From contig NZ_SDAK01000001.1 in the NCBI RefSeq assembly GCF_004210295.1, forward strand, positions 1,426,001 to 1,490,000: a stretch of 64,000 nucleotides of DNA, read 5' to 3'. The notes beneath the pieces were generated by a model. It made no database searches. It was not told the origin of the DNA and was given only the letters and a program-made list of their open reading frames with translations. Below, one piece after another: positions 1 through 9,038 of the stretch (its first letter is position 1; the number at the start of each line of letters is the position of its first letter). Both the position numbers and the translations under genes were made by a program. Source of the stretch: Lactococcus sp. S-13. Its GTDB lineage: Bacteria > Bacillota > Bacilli > Lactobacillales > Streptococcaceae.

Positions 1-161
1 TGCAACCAACGATTTATCATTTAGAAAAGACCGATCACTTGCGGGTTATTCTTTACAGCACTGATTTCGAGCATACGGTACGCGATAACCGAGAAGTAAC
101 TTATGATATTGACCTTTCTCAATCAAAATTGATTATTCCAACTGAAAGCGAGGAAGCTTAA
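1..161 (+). CDS. pepX: C-terminal end of probable X-prolyl dipeptidyl aminopeptidase (partial)
   Basis: The frame is open from base 3 to a TAA at 159-161 and gives the last ~52 residues of a protein that starts outside the window. The stretch LQPT-like/IYHL followed by [15 protein letters not shown] resembles the C-terminal jelly-roll domain of the CocE/PepX family, serine peptidases that remove X-Pro dipeptides in the cytoplasm of lactococci. Only this accessory domain is visible, so the catalytic triad cannot be checked. The stop codon lies one base before the next gene's ATG, so the two genes are probably co-transcribed. Confidence 0.6.
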   Translation, partial: QPTIYHLEKTDHLRVILYSTDFEHTVRDNREVTYDIDLSQSKLIIPTESEEA

Positions 162-162
162 T

Positions 163-873
163 ATGGCGATTATTGGAATTTTAGGAACACCTTATAATAC
201 CGTGGAAAAAACACCCTTTTGGTGGAATAAGGTCAGCTACACCCGTCAATCAATCATTGATGCTTTTCAAAATTTGGGGCATACGGTGGTAATTTTACCT
301 GTAGATAAGCCTGAAAATGCCCAAAAATATCTGGCACTCGTTGATAAAATTGTGCTGACGGGCGGTGCAGATGTGAGTCCCCGCTTTTATGGCGAAGAAC
401 CTCATTCTCTCTTGGAAACAACGGATCCAAAACGCGATGCTTTTGAATTTGCAGCGATTGAAGCTGCACTTGCCGCCGAGAAACCAATTTTTGGAATTTG
501 CCGAGGCTTGCAGGTCTTGAACGTCTATTTTGGTGGCAGTCTCTATCAAGATTTGAGTCAAACTTCTAGCACAATCAAGCATCGCCAAAGTCCAACTCCT
601 CAAGAAATTCCGACTCATCAAGTGACGGTTGCCAAAGACAGCAGTCTAAATTTTTTGCCTGAGCATTACCTCGTCAACTCTTTTCATCATCAGGTGGTCA
701 AAGAGTTGGGTGAGGGCTTGACCGCAATCGCTCATGGAACAGACGGCTTGGTAGAAGCAATTGAAAATAAAGAAAAAGGGATTTTAGCAGTGCAATGGCA
801 CCCTGAATGTACTTGGCCAACCGAAGCTTTTGATCAAAAAATCTTTCAACTTTTTGCCGATGGTAGTCTATAA
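163..873 (+). CDS. Class-I glutamine amidotransferase-like hydrolase (peptidase C26, gamma-glutamyl-GABA hydrolase family)
   Basis: The 236-residue soluble protein has the nucleophile elbow FGICRGLQ (Cys113) and the His-x-Glu of the triad in WHPEC (His213, Glu215). This arrangement defines the PuuD/C26 branch that hydrolyses gamma-glutamyl amides such as gamma-glutamyl-GABA. An oxyanion-type TGGADVSP segment lies at residues 66-73. The start is fixed by GAGGAAG, which overlaps the end of the upstream gene and precedes the ATG. No partner synthase or transporter gene lies beside it, so the natural substrate is inferred only from family. An intrinsic terminator follows. Confidence 0.85.
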   Translation: MAIIGILGTPYNTVEKTPFWWNKVSYTRQSIIDAFQNLGHTVVILPVDKPENAQKYLALVDKIVLTGGADVSPRFYGEEPHSLLETTDPKRDAFEFAAIEAALAAEKPIFGICRGLQVLNVYFGGSLYQDLSQTSSTIKHRQSPTPQEIPTHQVTVAKDSSLNFLPEHYLVNSFHHQVVKELGEGLTAIAHGTDGLVEAIENKEKGILAVQWHPECTWPTEAFDQKIFQLFADGSL

Positions 874-883
874 AAAAACTTTC

Positions 884-918
884 AAACTGTCATAAATCAT
901 TTTTATGGCGGTTTTTTT
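884..918 (+). terminator. Intrinsic terminator after the C26 hydrolase
   Basis: A stem of about 12 bp, AACTGTCATAAA pairing with TTTATGGCGGTT through two G-U pairs, is followed by a run of seven T. It lies 10 bases after the stop codon. Confidence 0.75.
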
Positions 919-922
919 AAGA

Positions 923-951
923 TTGTGTTAATATTATGAATATGTTAATAT
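923..951 (+). promoter_or_regulatory. Promoter of the amino-acid-binding lipoprotein gene
   Basis: A -35 box TTGTGT (923-928) and a -10 box TAATAT (946-951) are separated by 17 bases, about 50 bases ahead of the start codon. Confidence 0.55.
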
Positions 952-956
952 CGTAA

Positions 957-980
957 TCTGCAAATGAATTGGTTTGCAGA
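957..980 (+). promoter_or_regulatory. Perfect 8-bp inverted repeat in the lipoprotein leader
   Basis: TCTGCAAA and TTTGCAGA flank an 8-base loop, just downstream of the predicted transcription start and 8 bases before the GGGAGAA ribosome binding site. It could be an operator or an RNA hairpin affecting translation. It has no U-run, so it is not a terminator. Confidence 0.5.
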
Positions 981-1001
981 ATTTAACAGGGAGAAAACAC
1001 A

Positions 1002-1850
1002 ATGAAAAAATTTAAAATTATAAGTCTCGCAACCTTGGGCCTTGCTTCAGTGGCTCTTCTGGCAGCCTGCTCTTCTCAAAAAAATTTGCAATCAAAAACA
1101 GCCTCACAAAAAGTGACCACCGTAACAGTGGCGACTTCTGGTTCTTCTGTTCCTTATGAATACAGCGTCGACGGTAAAATGACTGGCTTTGAATATGACA
1201 TTTTGAAAGCCGCTGACAAAGACATGAAGGACTACAAATTTAAGTTCAAAGTTTATGATGACAATGCGATTTTGACTGCTTTGGATGGCGGTCGGGCGCA
1301 AATTGCAGCCAATAACTTCGGGAAGACAAAAGCGCGCGAAGAAAAATATCTCTTTTCTTATCCTGTCCGTCAAGGGATTGACGCGATCTTCTCAACTTCT
1401 AAAGAAAACATTACTAAGATTTCACAATTGGCTGGAAAAACCACTGAAATTCCAACAGGAACCAATTATGGCGATATGTTTGACACTTGGAACAGCAAAC
1501 ACCCTGATAAAAAAATCAATGTGAAATACAGCCAACGCGCCTTGACCGACCGCCTCTCAGCAATTTCTAGCGGACAGATTGATTTCTTATTTGCCTCAAA
1601 AGCGGCGGCTGAAAATCTTGTCAAAGAACACGCCATTACTGGTCTTGTGGACACCATCCCGACAGATTTGAACAAACAGCCCGACTTTAAAACATATGAT
1701 TATTTTGTTTTGGACAATAGCCAAAGTCAATTACAAAAAGATTTGAATGTGGAATTGAAAAAACTCTATGAAAATGGCACTTTGAAAAAGTTGTCAGAGA
1801 AATATTTCAAAGACAGCCACATTCCAGCCGCTGATCAATTTAAATCATAA
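1002..1850 (+). CDS. Amino acid ABC transporter substrate-binding lipoprotein (family 3)
   Basis: The 282-residue protein begins with a lysine-rich signal peptide and a lipobox ending in LLAAC (Cys23), so it should be a lipid-anchored surface protein. The mature part reads as a family-3 solute-binding fold: VATSGSSVPYEY, then GFEYDILKA, then a GGRAQIAANNFGKT segment resembling cystine/polar amino-acid binders of the TcyA/TcyJ type. No permease or ATPase gene is adjacent. It has its own promoter and terminator, so it probably supplies a transporter encoded elsewhere. Ligand identity is inference. Confidence 0.87.
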   Translation: MKKFKIISLATLGLASVALLAACSSQKNLQSKTASQKVTTVTVATSGSSVPYEYSVDGKMTGFEYDILKAADKDMKDYKFKFKVYDDNAILTALDGGRAQIAANNFGKTKAREEKYLFSYPVRQGIDAIFSTSKENITKISQLAGKTTEIPTGTNYGDMFDTWNSKHPDKKINVKYSQRALTDRLSAISSGQIDFLFASKAAAENLVKEHAITGLVDTIPTDLNKQPDFKTYDYFVLDNSQSQLQKDLNVELKKLYENGTLKKLSEKYFKDSHIPAADQFKS

Positions 1851-1851
1851 T

Positions 1852-1879
1852 AAAAACTCGTCACTGACGAGTTTTTTTG
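1852..1879 (+). terminator. Terminator of the binding-protein gene
   Basis: The stem AAAACTCGTC / GACGAGTTTT is followed by a T-run immediately after the stop codon. Confidence 0.85.
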
Positions 1880-1921
1880 TGCAAATTTACAGAGATTTTA
1901 CTGACGTAAATCAATTTTGGT

Positions 1922-1970
1922 AGAGAAAATGCTGACGGATTTGAAAAAAATCATTTTCGTCAGCATTTTT
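1922..1970. repeat. CTGACG palindrome, probable gltX terminator
   Basis: AAAATGCTGACG (1926-1937) and CGTCAGCATTTT (1958-1969) form a perfect 12-bp inverted repeat with the left flank AGAG. It lies between the converging binding-protein gene and gltX, and ends 5 bases past the gltX stop codon. The stem is flanked by A/T runs usable in both directions. Best-formed member of the palindrome family that recurs through the window. Confidence 0.8.
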
Positions 1971-1974
1971 AATA

Positions 1975-3423
1975 TTATTTAATCGCAGCATCCAAGTGTG
2001 CCAACACTTTTTCTTTACCAAGTAAAGCAATTGTTTCTGGCAATTCTGGGCCGTGCATTGAGCCTGAAGCAGCAATACGGATCGGCATCCAAAGCATTTT
2101 TCCTTTGACACCAGTTTCTTTTTGCGTTGCTTTGAACAGTGGGAAAATGTTTTCTGGCGTAAATTCAGCTTCTGAAAGTTCTGCCAGTTTCGCACGGAAA
2201 CTTGCAAGGGCGACAGGTGTTGATTCCGCAGCCAACATTTCACGCGCTTCATCTGTCAATTCTGGGAAATCACCGTAGAACAATTCTGTCAATTCGACAA
2301 TTTCGTCAGCAGATTTCATTTGCGGTTGATAAAGTTTGACCAATTCTTCAGCACGTTCGTCAAAACGTCCAGCATTCATCAGGAAAGGTTTCACCAATTC
2401 AAACACGTCAGCAAAATCAGCGTTCTTGATGTACTCATTGTCCATCCAGTCCAATTTCTTTTGGTCAAAAGCCGCAGGAGATTTAGACAAGCGTTTTTCA
2501 TCAAAAAGTTCAATCAATTCTTCACGAGAAAAGATTTCTTTTTCGCCACCAGGGTTCCAACCCAAAAGGGCGATAAAGTTGAAAATCGCATCAGACATAT
2601 AGCCTTTTTTACGATAATCCTCGATAAATTGCAACGTATTTGTATCACGTTTTGACAATTTTTTACCAGTTTCAGAATTGATAATCAGAGTCATATGACC
2701 AAATTCTGGTGCTTTCCAACCCAACGCATCGTAAACCACCAATTGTTTAGGTGTATTTGCAATATGGTCATCCCCACGGATCACGTGTGAGATTTGCATA
2801 TCATGGTCATCAACAACTACGGCAAAGTTATAAGTTGGGTAGCCATCGCGTTTTTGGATAACCCAATCACCACCGATGTTGCCTCCCTCAAACTCAATAT
2901 CACCTTTCACGATATCGTTCCAAGTGTAAATCGCTTTTTCATCCACTTTAATACGAACAACAGGCGTGATATTTTGGGCTTTACGCTCAGCGATATAAGC
3001 CGCTTTTTCATCATCACTCATCCCTGTATATTCATTGATATAGTGCGGTGGAATTCCGGCTGCTTCTTGCTTCGCATGGTCTGCTTCCAACTCTTCAGGC
3101 GTTTTATATGAATAATAAGCCTTCCCTTCGGCTAGCAATTGATCAATATATTTTTGATACAAAGGCAAACGCTCTGATTGACGGTAATTTTCATGTGTTT
3201 CAGGACTTTCATCCCAGTCAATTCCCAACCAACGCAAATTTTCTAATTGTGAACGTTCGCCATCTTCAACATGACGTTCACGGTCAGTATCTTCAATACG
3301 GATGATAAACTCACCCCCATGATGACGGGCAAAAAGGTAATTAAACAGGGCAGTACGGGCATTCCCGATATGTAAAAGCCCAGTTGGTGACGGTGCGTAA
3401 CGGACGCGGATTTTTTCGTTCAT
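1975..3423 (-). CDS. gltX: Glutamate--tRNA ligase
   Basis: The 482-residue class-I aminoacyl-tRNA synthetase charges tRNA-Glu in the cytoplasm. In bacteria lacking GlnRS it also misacylates tRNA-Gln for transamidation. The ATP-binding signatures are visible as HIGNA (residues 18-22) and KLSKR (255-259); RIEDTD follows at 42-47. The ATG at 3423 is chosen over an in-frame start 16 codons upstream because [15 protein letters not shown] is the family's usual N-terminus and GAGGAGAA lies at normal spacing. Length is normal. Confidence 0.97.
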   Translation of the reverse strand: MNEKIRVRYAPSPTGLLHIGNARTALFNYLFARHHGGEFIIRIEDTDRERHVEDGERSQLENLRWLGIDWDESPETHENYRQSERLPLYQKYIDQLLAEGKAYYSYKTPEELEADHAKQEAAGIPPHYINEYTGMSDDEKAAYIAERKAQNITPVVRIKVDEKAIYTWNDIVKGDIEFEGGNIGGDWVIQKRDGYPTYNFAVVVDDHDMQISHVIRGDDHIANTPKQLVVYDALGWKAPEFGHMTLIINSETGKKLSKRDTNTLQFIEDYRKKGYMSDAIFNFIALLGWNPGGEKEIFSREELIELFDEKRLSKSPAAFDQKKLDWMDNEYIKNADFADVFELVKPFLMNAGRFDERAEELVKLYQPQMKSADEIVELTELFYGDFPELTDEAREMLAAESTPVALASFRAKLAELSEAEFTPENIFPLFKATQKETGVKGKMLWMPIRIAASGSMHGPELPETIALLGKEKVLAHLDAAIK

Positions 3424-3456
3424 TTTAATCCAATTCTCCTCAATGATTTGATTAAC

Positions 3457-3521
3457 TTTGCTTCGCAGCAAATCTATTGTTTTTCAGGCCATTCATCTGC
3501 CTTACAATCCTCTCTATTTTA
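3457..3521 (-). promoter_or_regulatory. gltX promoter -10 and leader hairpin
   Basis: On the minus strand a TGG-TAAAAT extended -10 lies at 3516-3521 without a good -35. The leader contains a 6-bp hairpin, TTTGCT-GCGA-AGCAAA (3457-3472), upstream of the ribosome binding site. No T-box elements are apparent. Confidence 0.45.
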
Positions 3522-3551
3522 CCACAAAATCAGCCAGTCTGCCCAAAAAAG

Positions 3552-4046
3552 CTAATTCAAAAATTCAAGAAAGCGTTGCTGCCAAAGATGATTTTCATAA
3601 AAATCAATCGTTTGCTCAGCGCTCAGAAAATCATTATCAAAAGTCGACGTGGCCCCGTGGCACATGACATTTTCATAAGCCAGCCCATGAGCAAAAACCA
3701 CCGTCGTGTTGACACAAAACTCCGTTTGCGCCCCACAATACTCGATAGATTTCACCGACAGCTCCGCCAGCAGATTTTGTAACTCAGTTTTATAAAATCC
3801 GTTAGCATGAGTCTTATTCACAAAATAATCACCCGTTTGCACAGCTAGCTCTGGCACTAATTCCCAGTCGCTTGTTCCTTTTTCGAGTCCAATTTCATTG
3901 TGCTGGATAAAACAAATTGGCTTCTCAGCCGCACGATAAGCAGCAATTCGTTGATTGATTTGCGAAAGCCATTCACTGCGTCTAAAAATTCCTTCGCAAA
4001 CCCCTTTTTGCACATCAATGACTAACAAAATATCAGCCGTTTTCAT
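3552..4046 (-). CDS. Cysteine hydrolase, isochorismatase-like (second of a tandem pair)
   Basis: The 164-residue protein starts with the family's LLVIDVQKG strand. It carries the expected Asp-Lys-Cys triad: Asp11, Lys78 in NKTHANGF and Cys111 in AQTEFCVNTT. Members hydrolyse amide or ester bonds of small molecules such as nicotinamide, ureido acids or isochorismate; the substrate here cannot be read from sequence. Its start overlaps the upstream paralogue's stop as ATGA (4043-4046), so the two are translationally coupled. No clear terminator separates it from gltX, so some read-through is possible. Confidence 0.85.
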   Translation of the reverse strand: MKTADILLVIDVQKGVCEGIFRRSEWLSQINQRIAAYRAAEKPICFIQHNEIGLEKGTSDWELVPELAVQTGDYFVNKTHANGFYKTELQNLLAELSVKSIEYCGAQTEFCVNTTVVFAHGLAYENVMCHGATSTFDNDFLSAEQTIDFYENHLWQQRFLEFLN

Positions 4047-4594
4047 CCAATTCCACCTTCCAAAAATTTAGCAGCTGTCACGACTTGCGCAAAATTTTGC
4101 AGGCTGGATAGAAAGGCCAGCTGGACATTTTCCGCCGCAACCCTTCTCCCAGCAAAAGTTAAATCCTTAGTCGCCGTTGCATCACCCACCAAAATTGGTT
4201 GAAAACCAAGCTCTCTTGCTGCGCGAGTCGTCGAATCCACACACATCTGCGTCATCATACCACAAATCACCAGTTGGTCAACTTCCAATTCTTGCAATTT
4301 TTCCAGCAGCTCCGTTTCCAAAAAACTGTTAGGAAAATGTTTTTCAATGACCAGCGAATGTTCATCAGCTTTCAGGCCCGCGTGTAACTCCGCTCCAGTC
4401 GTCCCCACCTCAAAAAAATCCGCCTGTGCCCAGTGCTTAATGTGCTGAATGTAAATAATCGGCTGCCCCTCAGCCAAAAATTTCTCCTCCAGCATATTGA
4501 CCTGCACTAGTGCGAAGTCTGGTTGATAAAGCTCATTTTTCCCTCCAGCAAAATAATCATTTTGCACATCAATAACCAAAAGCGCCTGTTTCAT
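4043..4594 (-). CDS. Cysteine hydrolase, isochorismatase-like (first of a tandem pair)
   Basis: The 183-residue protein shows ALLVIDVQNDYF at the N-terminus and the triad Asp9, Lys85 (IEKHFPNSF) and Cys118 (MMTQMCVDSTTRAA). The cis-peptide region VICGMMTQ is typical of this superfamily. It is longer than its downstream partner and clearly divergent from it, so an old duplication or two different substrates are both possible. AAGGAGAAAAGG precedes the ATG. A strong promoter lies just upstream. Confidence 0.87.
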   Translation of the reverse strand: MKQALLVIDVQNDYFAGGKNELYQPDFALVQVNMLEEKFLAEGQPIIYIQHIKHWAQADFFEVGTTGAELHAGLKADEHSLVIEKHFPNSFLETELLEKLQELEVDQLVICGMMTQMCVDSTTRAARELGFQPILVGDATATKDLTFAGRRVAAENVQLAFLSSLQNFAQVVTAAKFLEGGIG

Positions 4595-4648
4595 ATCCTT
4601 TTCTCCTTACAAATTTTATGTTAATTCTGTCAGTAAACCTTTACGCTC

Positions 4649-4677
4649 ATTATAACAGTAAGCAAAATTACTGACAA
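4649..4677 (-). promoter_or_regulatory. Promoter of the cysteine hydrolase pair
   Basis: On the minus strand TTGTCA (4677-4672), 17 bases, then TATAAT (4654-4649) with an extended TGT. The -35 hexamer lies inside the palindrome at 4668-4689. Confidence 0.75.
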
Positions 4678-4689
4678 GTCCGTCAGTAA
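4668..4689. repeat. CTGACG-family palindrome covering a -35 box
   Basis: TTACTGAC / GTCAGTAA are 8-bp perfect arms around a 6-base loop. It overlaps the -35 element of the cysteine hydrolase promoter, so it could influence that promoter as well as ending transcription from the glycosyltransferase operon. Confidence 0.7.
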
Positions 4690-4713
4690 AAAATAGCGCC
4701 TCGGCACTATTTT
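4688..4713 (-). terminator. Terminator of the seven-gene surface operon
   Basis: AAAAATAG and CTATTTTT form a stem extended by GCC/GGC around a short loop, with a U-run in the minus-strand direction. It overlaps the last codons of the glycosyltransferase gene. Confidence 0.7.
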
Positions 4714-5633
4714 TTCTCTCTTACAATATAAATCGGGCGGCGCTTCGTTTCAAGAAAAATCTTACTAATATATTTTCCAATAATCCCCAACATCATCAAA
4801 GTAAAACCAAAACAAAAGATGACAATCACAGTCAGCGAAGTCCAACCACTAACCGAATGATGAAAGAACAGCTGACGAATAATCAAAAAAGCGATGGCAC
4901 AAAGCGACAGAAAAGTCGAAATAATCCCACTCCAAGTCGCAATAATCAAAGGCACCTCCGAAAAATTGATAAAACCATCAATCGAGTAGCGCAGCAAGCT
5001 CCAAAAATTCCATGAAGTTTTTCCCGCCACACGCTCATGATTCTCATAAGCCACATATTCCGTATGATAACCCACCCAAGTCAATAACCCCTTGGAAAAC
5101 CGATTGTACTCCGATAGTTCCAAAATACTATCCGCCATTTGCCTCGTCATCAGCCGAAAATCACGCACTCCATCAATCACCGGTGTTGAACTGATAAGAT
5201 TCATAATCCGATAAAATAAACGTGAAAACAAACTCCGCAAGAAAGGTTCCCCAGAACGGTCAGACCGCCTTGCCGCCACACAATCGACTTCCTCAGCTTG
5301 AATTTTAGCATACATTTCTAATAAAAGTTCAGGCGGATCTTGCAAGTCGGCATCCATGAGCGTCACATAATCACCAGTTGACGCTTGTAAACCAGCATAT
5401 AAAGCTGCCTCTTTCCCAAAATTTCGAGAAAACGCCAGATAATGTACCTCTTCAGAATGCTCCGCTTCTAACGTACGCAAAACCTTCAGAGTTCCATCCG
5501 TAGAACCGTCATCTACAAATAAGTATTCAAATTCCAAGGGCAAATTTTTGCGGACTTTCTCCACTTCTTCAAAAAATAAAAGCAATCCTTCTTCTTCATT
5601 ATAACAAGGTATGACGAGTGATAATTTTTTCAT
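4707..5633 (-). CDS. Polyprenyl-phosphate glycosyltransferase, family 2 (DPM1/GtrB type)
   Basis: The 308-residue protein has the GT-A nucleotide-sugar site: LVIPCYNEEEG at the start, FVDDGSTDGT (40-48) and LMDADLQDPPE (92-102). Two C-terminal membrane helices (about 230-255 and 265-290) and the ending RRPIYIVREK are typical of enzymes that load a sugar on undecaprenyl phosphate. The ATG at 5633 is chosen because AAGGAGGAG precedes it and its ATGA overlaps the stop of the upstream gene. The likely role is to make the lipid-linked sugar donor used by the large membrane protein encoded just upstream. No GtrA-type flippase gene is visible. Confidence 0.87.
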   Translation of the reverse strand: MKKLSLVIPCYNEEEGLLLFFEEVEKVRKNLPLEFEYLFVDDGSTDGTLKVLRTLEAEHSEEVHYLAFSRNFGKEAALYAGLQASTGDYVTLMDADLQDPPELLLEMYAKIQAEEVDCVAARRSDRSGEPFLRSLFSRLFYRIMNLISSTPVIDGVRDFRLMTRQMADSILELSEYNRFSKGLLTWVGYHTEYVAYENHERVAGKTSWNFWSLLRYSIDGFINFSEVPLIIATWSGIISTFLSLCAIAFLIIRQLFFHHSVSGWTSLTVIVIFCFGFTLMMLGIIGKYISKIFLETKRRPIYIVREKK

Positions 5634-7753
5634 CCTACGCTTTTCTCCTCCTTCGATTTTCTTAATACAAGTACAGTTCTGTCTAGGGCCAAAAAGACAC
5701 CAAAAACAAACAGAATCAAATAAAATGGCCAAAATTCTGGTAATCTTTGCCAGAAGGGCTTTTGAACCACCTGAATAACCAGAGCTTCAGAAGATTGAGT
5801 AGCGGGAATCTTCTGCGACAATGCTTTAGCTCGCGCAGCCTTATAACCATAAGGCAAATGAGCTGGAATCTTTTCCCCCGTGAAGCCCTCAACCAACTCA
5901 CTCGACAGGGCCTTCTCTCCCAGATTATACTGAATCGTAAACGTTTGGCGATTAGGATAAACCCGAATTGATAAAGTCTGTTCCTTAGCAGAAGTGAATT
6001 TATAGCGTCTAGGGGTGGACGCTCCCAGGTGATAACCCGTCACCCTTAACCAACTAATATCAAAATTCGTTCCTGGATAAGACAAAATCTGTTGTTTCCC
6101 AACATTTTCTCCCTGCGGATTATAAAAATAAATTATTAACTCCCGCATCGCTGGATTGGTATTCACTTGATTATCAACCACTGATTTCACCTTTGGAGTA
6201 GTCGTACGCTTCTTTGTCTCCGCCGATACTCTTGTCGCACCAGACTCCAAAGCATACCACCAATTCGCTATTTTTTGCATGGTAGGATTGAGATAAGTAT
6301 TATACACTCCTTCAACAGCCACCACGAACAAGTCCGGAGTGACCGGATTGGCCAAAATCTCTCCCTTGTAACCCAAAGTCACCTTTTTTACACCGTATTT
6401 GCGCTCATACCAAATGTTCATAAAGTTGGTTTTAGAATACCACCCTACATAACCCCCAGCAAAGGGACTATCGTCAGCCAAATAACCCAAATCTGGTATT
6501 GCCAGCTCTTTATTTTTCTCCTTGTCCTTTTGTGCCTGCAGTCCCAATTGCGTCCCCGTATATACGAGATTAGACTGCTTTTGCACCGTACTGAGATAAG
6601 TTTCATACTTGGGAAAAGCGATAAAAATCAAGCCAAAAGCAACAAAACCAAGGAAAAGATGATAAACCAACTGCCGATGACGAATTTCCAAAACAGCCTG
6701 AACCAGATTCACAAAGGCCACCATAAAAAAGATATAGTCAGAAAACATTGTAGTTCCCTTAATGACTGGAGAAATAACTAAAGCACCAATCCCAGCAAAA
6801 CCACCAATCATAAACACTACCCCAATAAACAAATGCCTATGAATTTTAAAAGGCAACATCTCATCAGTCTGTACTTTCCGATAAACAACCAAAAAAGCCA
6901 CCAATAAAATATCAATCAAAATAATCAATCCCAAGAAATGGAGCGTATTTTGACTGATTTCACCCAACGAAACCTTCCCTGTCCCGTAAGCACCAGCCGA
7001 TTCTCCACCAATCATATCTCTAAAAATAGCAATGAAAGCAGCAACACTAGCCGTAATCAAACCCACCCATTTCCAATCCGCCTCAAAGTTTTTATTGTCA
7101 AAAAATGACAACAAGAAGGCGACAATAATGACCTGAGGGCCAGCTAATTCATTAGAAGTTCCAGCCAGAATTCCCATAATTACCACAAAAAAGAAACGAA
7201 AGGCTGGATATTTTGGCTTTGAATTATAAATATAAGGAAGCAAAAATAAGAGATAGATTGGCACAATCCATAAGTAATTAGGCGCACCAGAATGCCACAA
7301 CACAGCCATGCCGAACCCTGGGATCAATAGCCACATCATCAAGTAAGTTAACGCCAAAAGGTGAGGACGAATCAAAACCTTTCGTCCCAAAGCCGTCAGA
7401 TTGATCATTAAGCCTGTTAGTAAATAAAACACACTTGTGATTATCGAAAAAGTCGTTTGTTTCAACATCGGTGCAATCATTTCTCCCACAATCGCTGGAA
7501 AACGTGCATTCCACCATAAGAAGTGAAAAACTACTGATTTTATAAACTGAGAAAGCGTCGTAATACGTGGCATCGAAGCGGGACTTCCTCCATGATAAAC
7601 ATAGCCATAACGCAAATCATCACCGCTGTAAATCGGAACATACTTACTCAAATTATGCACAAAATAATAAGTCACCACACAAATAAGCCCTGTCACAAAC
7701 AAAGCTAACAGCTTTCTTATAAGGTGTTTAGGAAATTTTATTGAATGTTTCAT
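5630..7753 (-). CDS. Large polytopic membrane protein, putative GT-C-like glycosyltransferase (DUF6056-like)
   Basis: The 707-residue protein has an N-terminal helix, then an acidic YSGDDLRY motif in the first extracellular loop. About ten more hydrophobic segments follow up to residue ~400, then a large ~230-residue extracellular region, and a last helix near 675-695 before a basic tail. The Asp-Asp pair after the first helix is the usual metal/sugar-phosphate site of GT-C enzymes, which take sugars from polyprenyl phosphate outside the membrane. Family assignment is by topology and motif only. It overlaps its neighbours by 4 bases on both sides, so it belongs to one operon with the two family-2 transferases. 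Confidence 0.65.
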   Translation of the reverse strand: MKHSIKFPKHLIRKLLALFVTGLICVVTYYFVHNLSKYVPIYSGDDLRYGYVYHGGSPASMPRITTLSQFIKSVVFHFLWWNARFPAIVGEMIAPMLKQTTFSIITSVFYLLTGLMINLTALGRKVLIRPHLLALTYLMMWLLIPGFGMAVLWHSGAPNYLWIVPIYLLFLLPYIYNSKPKYPAFRFFFVVIMGILAGTSNELAGPQVIIVAFLLSFFDNKNFEADWKWVGLITASVAAFIAIFRDMIGGESAGAYGTGKVSLGEISQNTLHFLGLIILIDILLVAFLVVYRKVQTDEMLPFKIHRHLFIGVVFMIGGFAGIGALVISPVIKGTTMFSDYIFFMVAFVNLVQAVLEIRHRQLVYHLFLGFVAFGLIFIAFPKYETYLSTVQKQSNLVYTGTQLGLQAQKDKEKNKELAIPDLGYLADDSPFAGGYVGWYSKTNFMNIWYERKYGVKKVTLGYKGEILANPVTPDLFVVAVEGVYNTYLNPTMQKIANWWYALESGATRVSAETKKRTTTPKVKSVVDNQVNTNPAMRELIIYFYNPQGENVGKQQILSYPGTNFDISWLRVTGYHLGASTPRRYKFTSAKEQTLSIRVYPNRQTFTIQYNLGEKALSSELVEGFTGEKIPAHLPYGYKAARAKALSQKIPATQSSEALVIQVVQKPFWQRLPEFWPFYLILFVFGVFLALDRTVLVLRKSKEEKSVG

Positions 7754-9036
7754 TTTTCGTCCTTATTTATCTTTACCCGCTTAGGCGACTTCCAGTTCCC
7801 TTTAGATTCATAAGTCGTCGTACTCTTAATCGCCGAAAAGAAGGTATTTACAACAGTGATAACGTTAATTTGCCAGAAAAAGAGAAGATATAAAGGCGCA
7901 AATAAGAGATACTTCAATTTTGCTCCATCATTATCAAGTATAAGAGCCAAAATCAACTGACTCAGTCCAAAAACAACCATAAACGAAAGAAAAATAACAA
8001 AACTTTCAAAAGTATAACTTGCCGAGCTATACTCCCCAATAATCATAAATAACACAACATTCACTGTCATTGTGATTGTCGTGAAAAAATAGTACAAACA
8101 CCATAAAATACTACTCATTTGATCAAAGAGCATCACTACTTTTTCAATCCGTTTAATCGGATGACGCATAATACGCCAAAAATTATCAATCAAAGACTCT
8201 GTTCCACCCATTGCCCAGCGCAAACGTTGATGGTAAAAATCAATCCCATTATCAGGAATATTCATATAAAACATGATTTCCGGAGCAAAATAAACCCGCC
8301 AACCGTTATACTGCATATCCCAAGCAATCGAAATATCCTCCGTTGCACGATCTTGCCTAAAACCACCCACATCCAATGCTGCTGCTTTGCGATACATTGT
8401 ATTTGCACCATTGAATGCATAAACAGAGCCAAGAGTCCCTTGCTGAGCGCGTTTTATCAAGCCCATGATTGATGAAAATTCTACTGTGGTTGATTTTTCA
8501 AGCAGACCATTGCGATTTTGAGTATCCATATTTGCCGTGACAGCACCCGTATTTTGATAACGGCTGTCCAAAAAATAGTTCATATACTTCCATAGCGCAT
8601 CGGGCTCTGGTGTAGTATCTGCATCATTTGAAAGAACGAACTCCCCTTTGGCAAAAGCCATTGCAACATTAAAGGCATGGGCTTTCCCGTGATTTTCTAC
8701 AATCTGAATCAAGCGTAAATTAGGAATATACAGTTTTAAACGTTGTACGATAGAGACGGTCAAATCTGTTGAAGCGTCATCTATCACCAAAATTTCATAA
8801 TTATGATAATTCATCTCATGAGCCAGATAGTTGATCGTATCTTCAATGACCACTTCTTCATTGTGAGCTGGAACCATAATTGTGATGAACGGCTCTTTTT
8901 CTACTGACATTCTATGAAATTTTTTTAAATTGCCCTTATAAACAAAATTATATAAATAACCGCCAATCGTGTATGAAATTGCTGCCAACAAAGGATAAAG
9001 TAGCAAAATCATAGACAAAATTGTCATTATTCTCAT
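7750..9036 (-). CDS. Processive family-2 glycosyltransferase (IcaA/PgaC or cellulose-synthase-like)
   Basis: The 428-residue protein carries all landmarks of membrane-embedded processive synthases: MVPAHNE (54-60), DDAST (86-90), DAD (138-140), TED (232-234) and QRLRW (270-274). One or two N-terminal helices and three to four C-terminal helices flank the catalytic domain. Such enzymes polymerise and extrude beta-linked polysaccharides such as poly-N-acetylglucosamine, hyaluronan or cellulose. The sugar cannot be told from sequence. A two-helix protein is encoded immediately upstream, as PgaD/IcaD partners are in other bacteria. Confidence 0.87.
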   Translation of the reverse strand: MRIMTILSMILLLYPLLAAISYTIGGYLYNFVYKGNLKKFHRMSVEKEPFITIMVPAHNEEVVIEDTINYLAHEMNYHNYEILVIDDASTDLTVSIVQRLKLYIPNLRLIQIVENHGKAHAFNVAMAFAKGEFVLSNDADTTPEPDALWKYMNYFLDSRYQNTGAVTANMDTQNRNGLLEKSTTVEFSSIMGLIKRAQQGTLGSVYAFNGANTMYRKAAALDVGGFRQDRATEDISIAWDMQYNGWRVYFAPEIMFYMNIPDNGIDFYHQRLRWAMGGTESLIDNFWRIMRHPIKRIEKVVMLFDQMSSILWCLYYFFTTITMTVNVVLFMIIGEYSSASYTFESFVIFLSFMVVFGLSQLILALILDNDGAKLKYLLFAPLYLLFFWQINVITVVNTFFSAIKSTTTYESKGNWKSPKRVKINKDEK

Positions 9037-9038
9037 TT

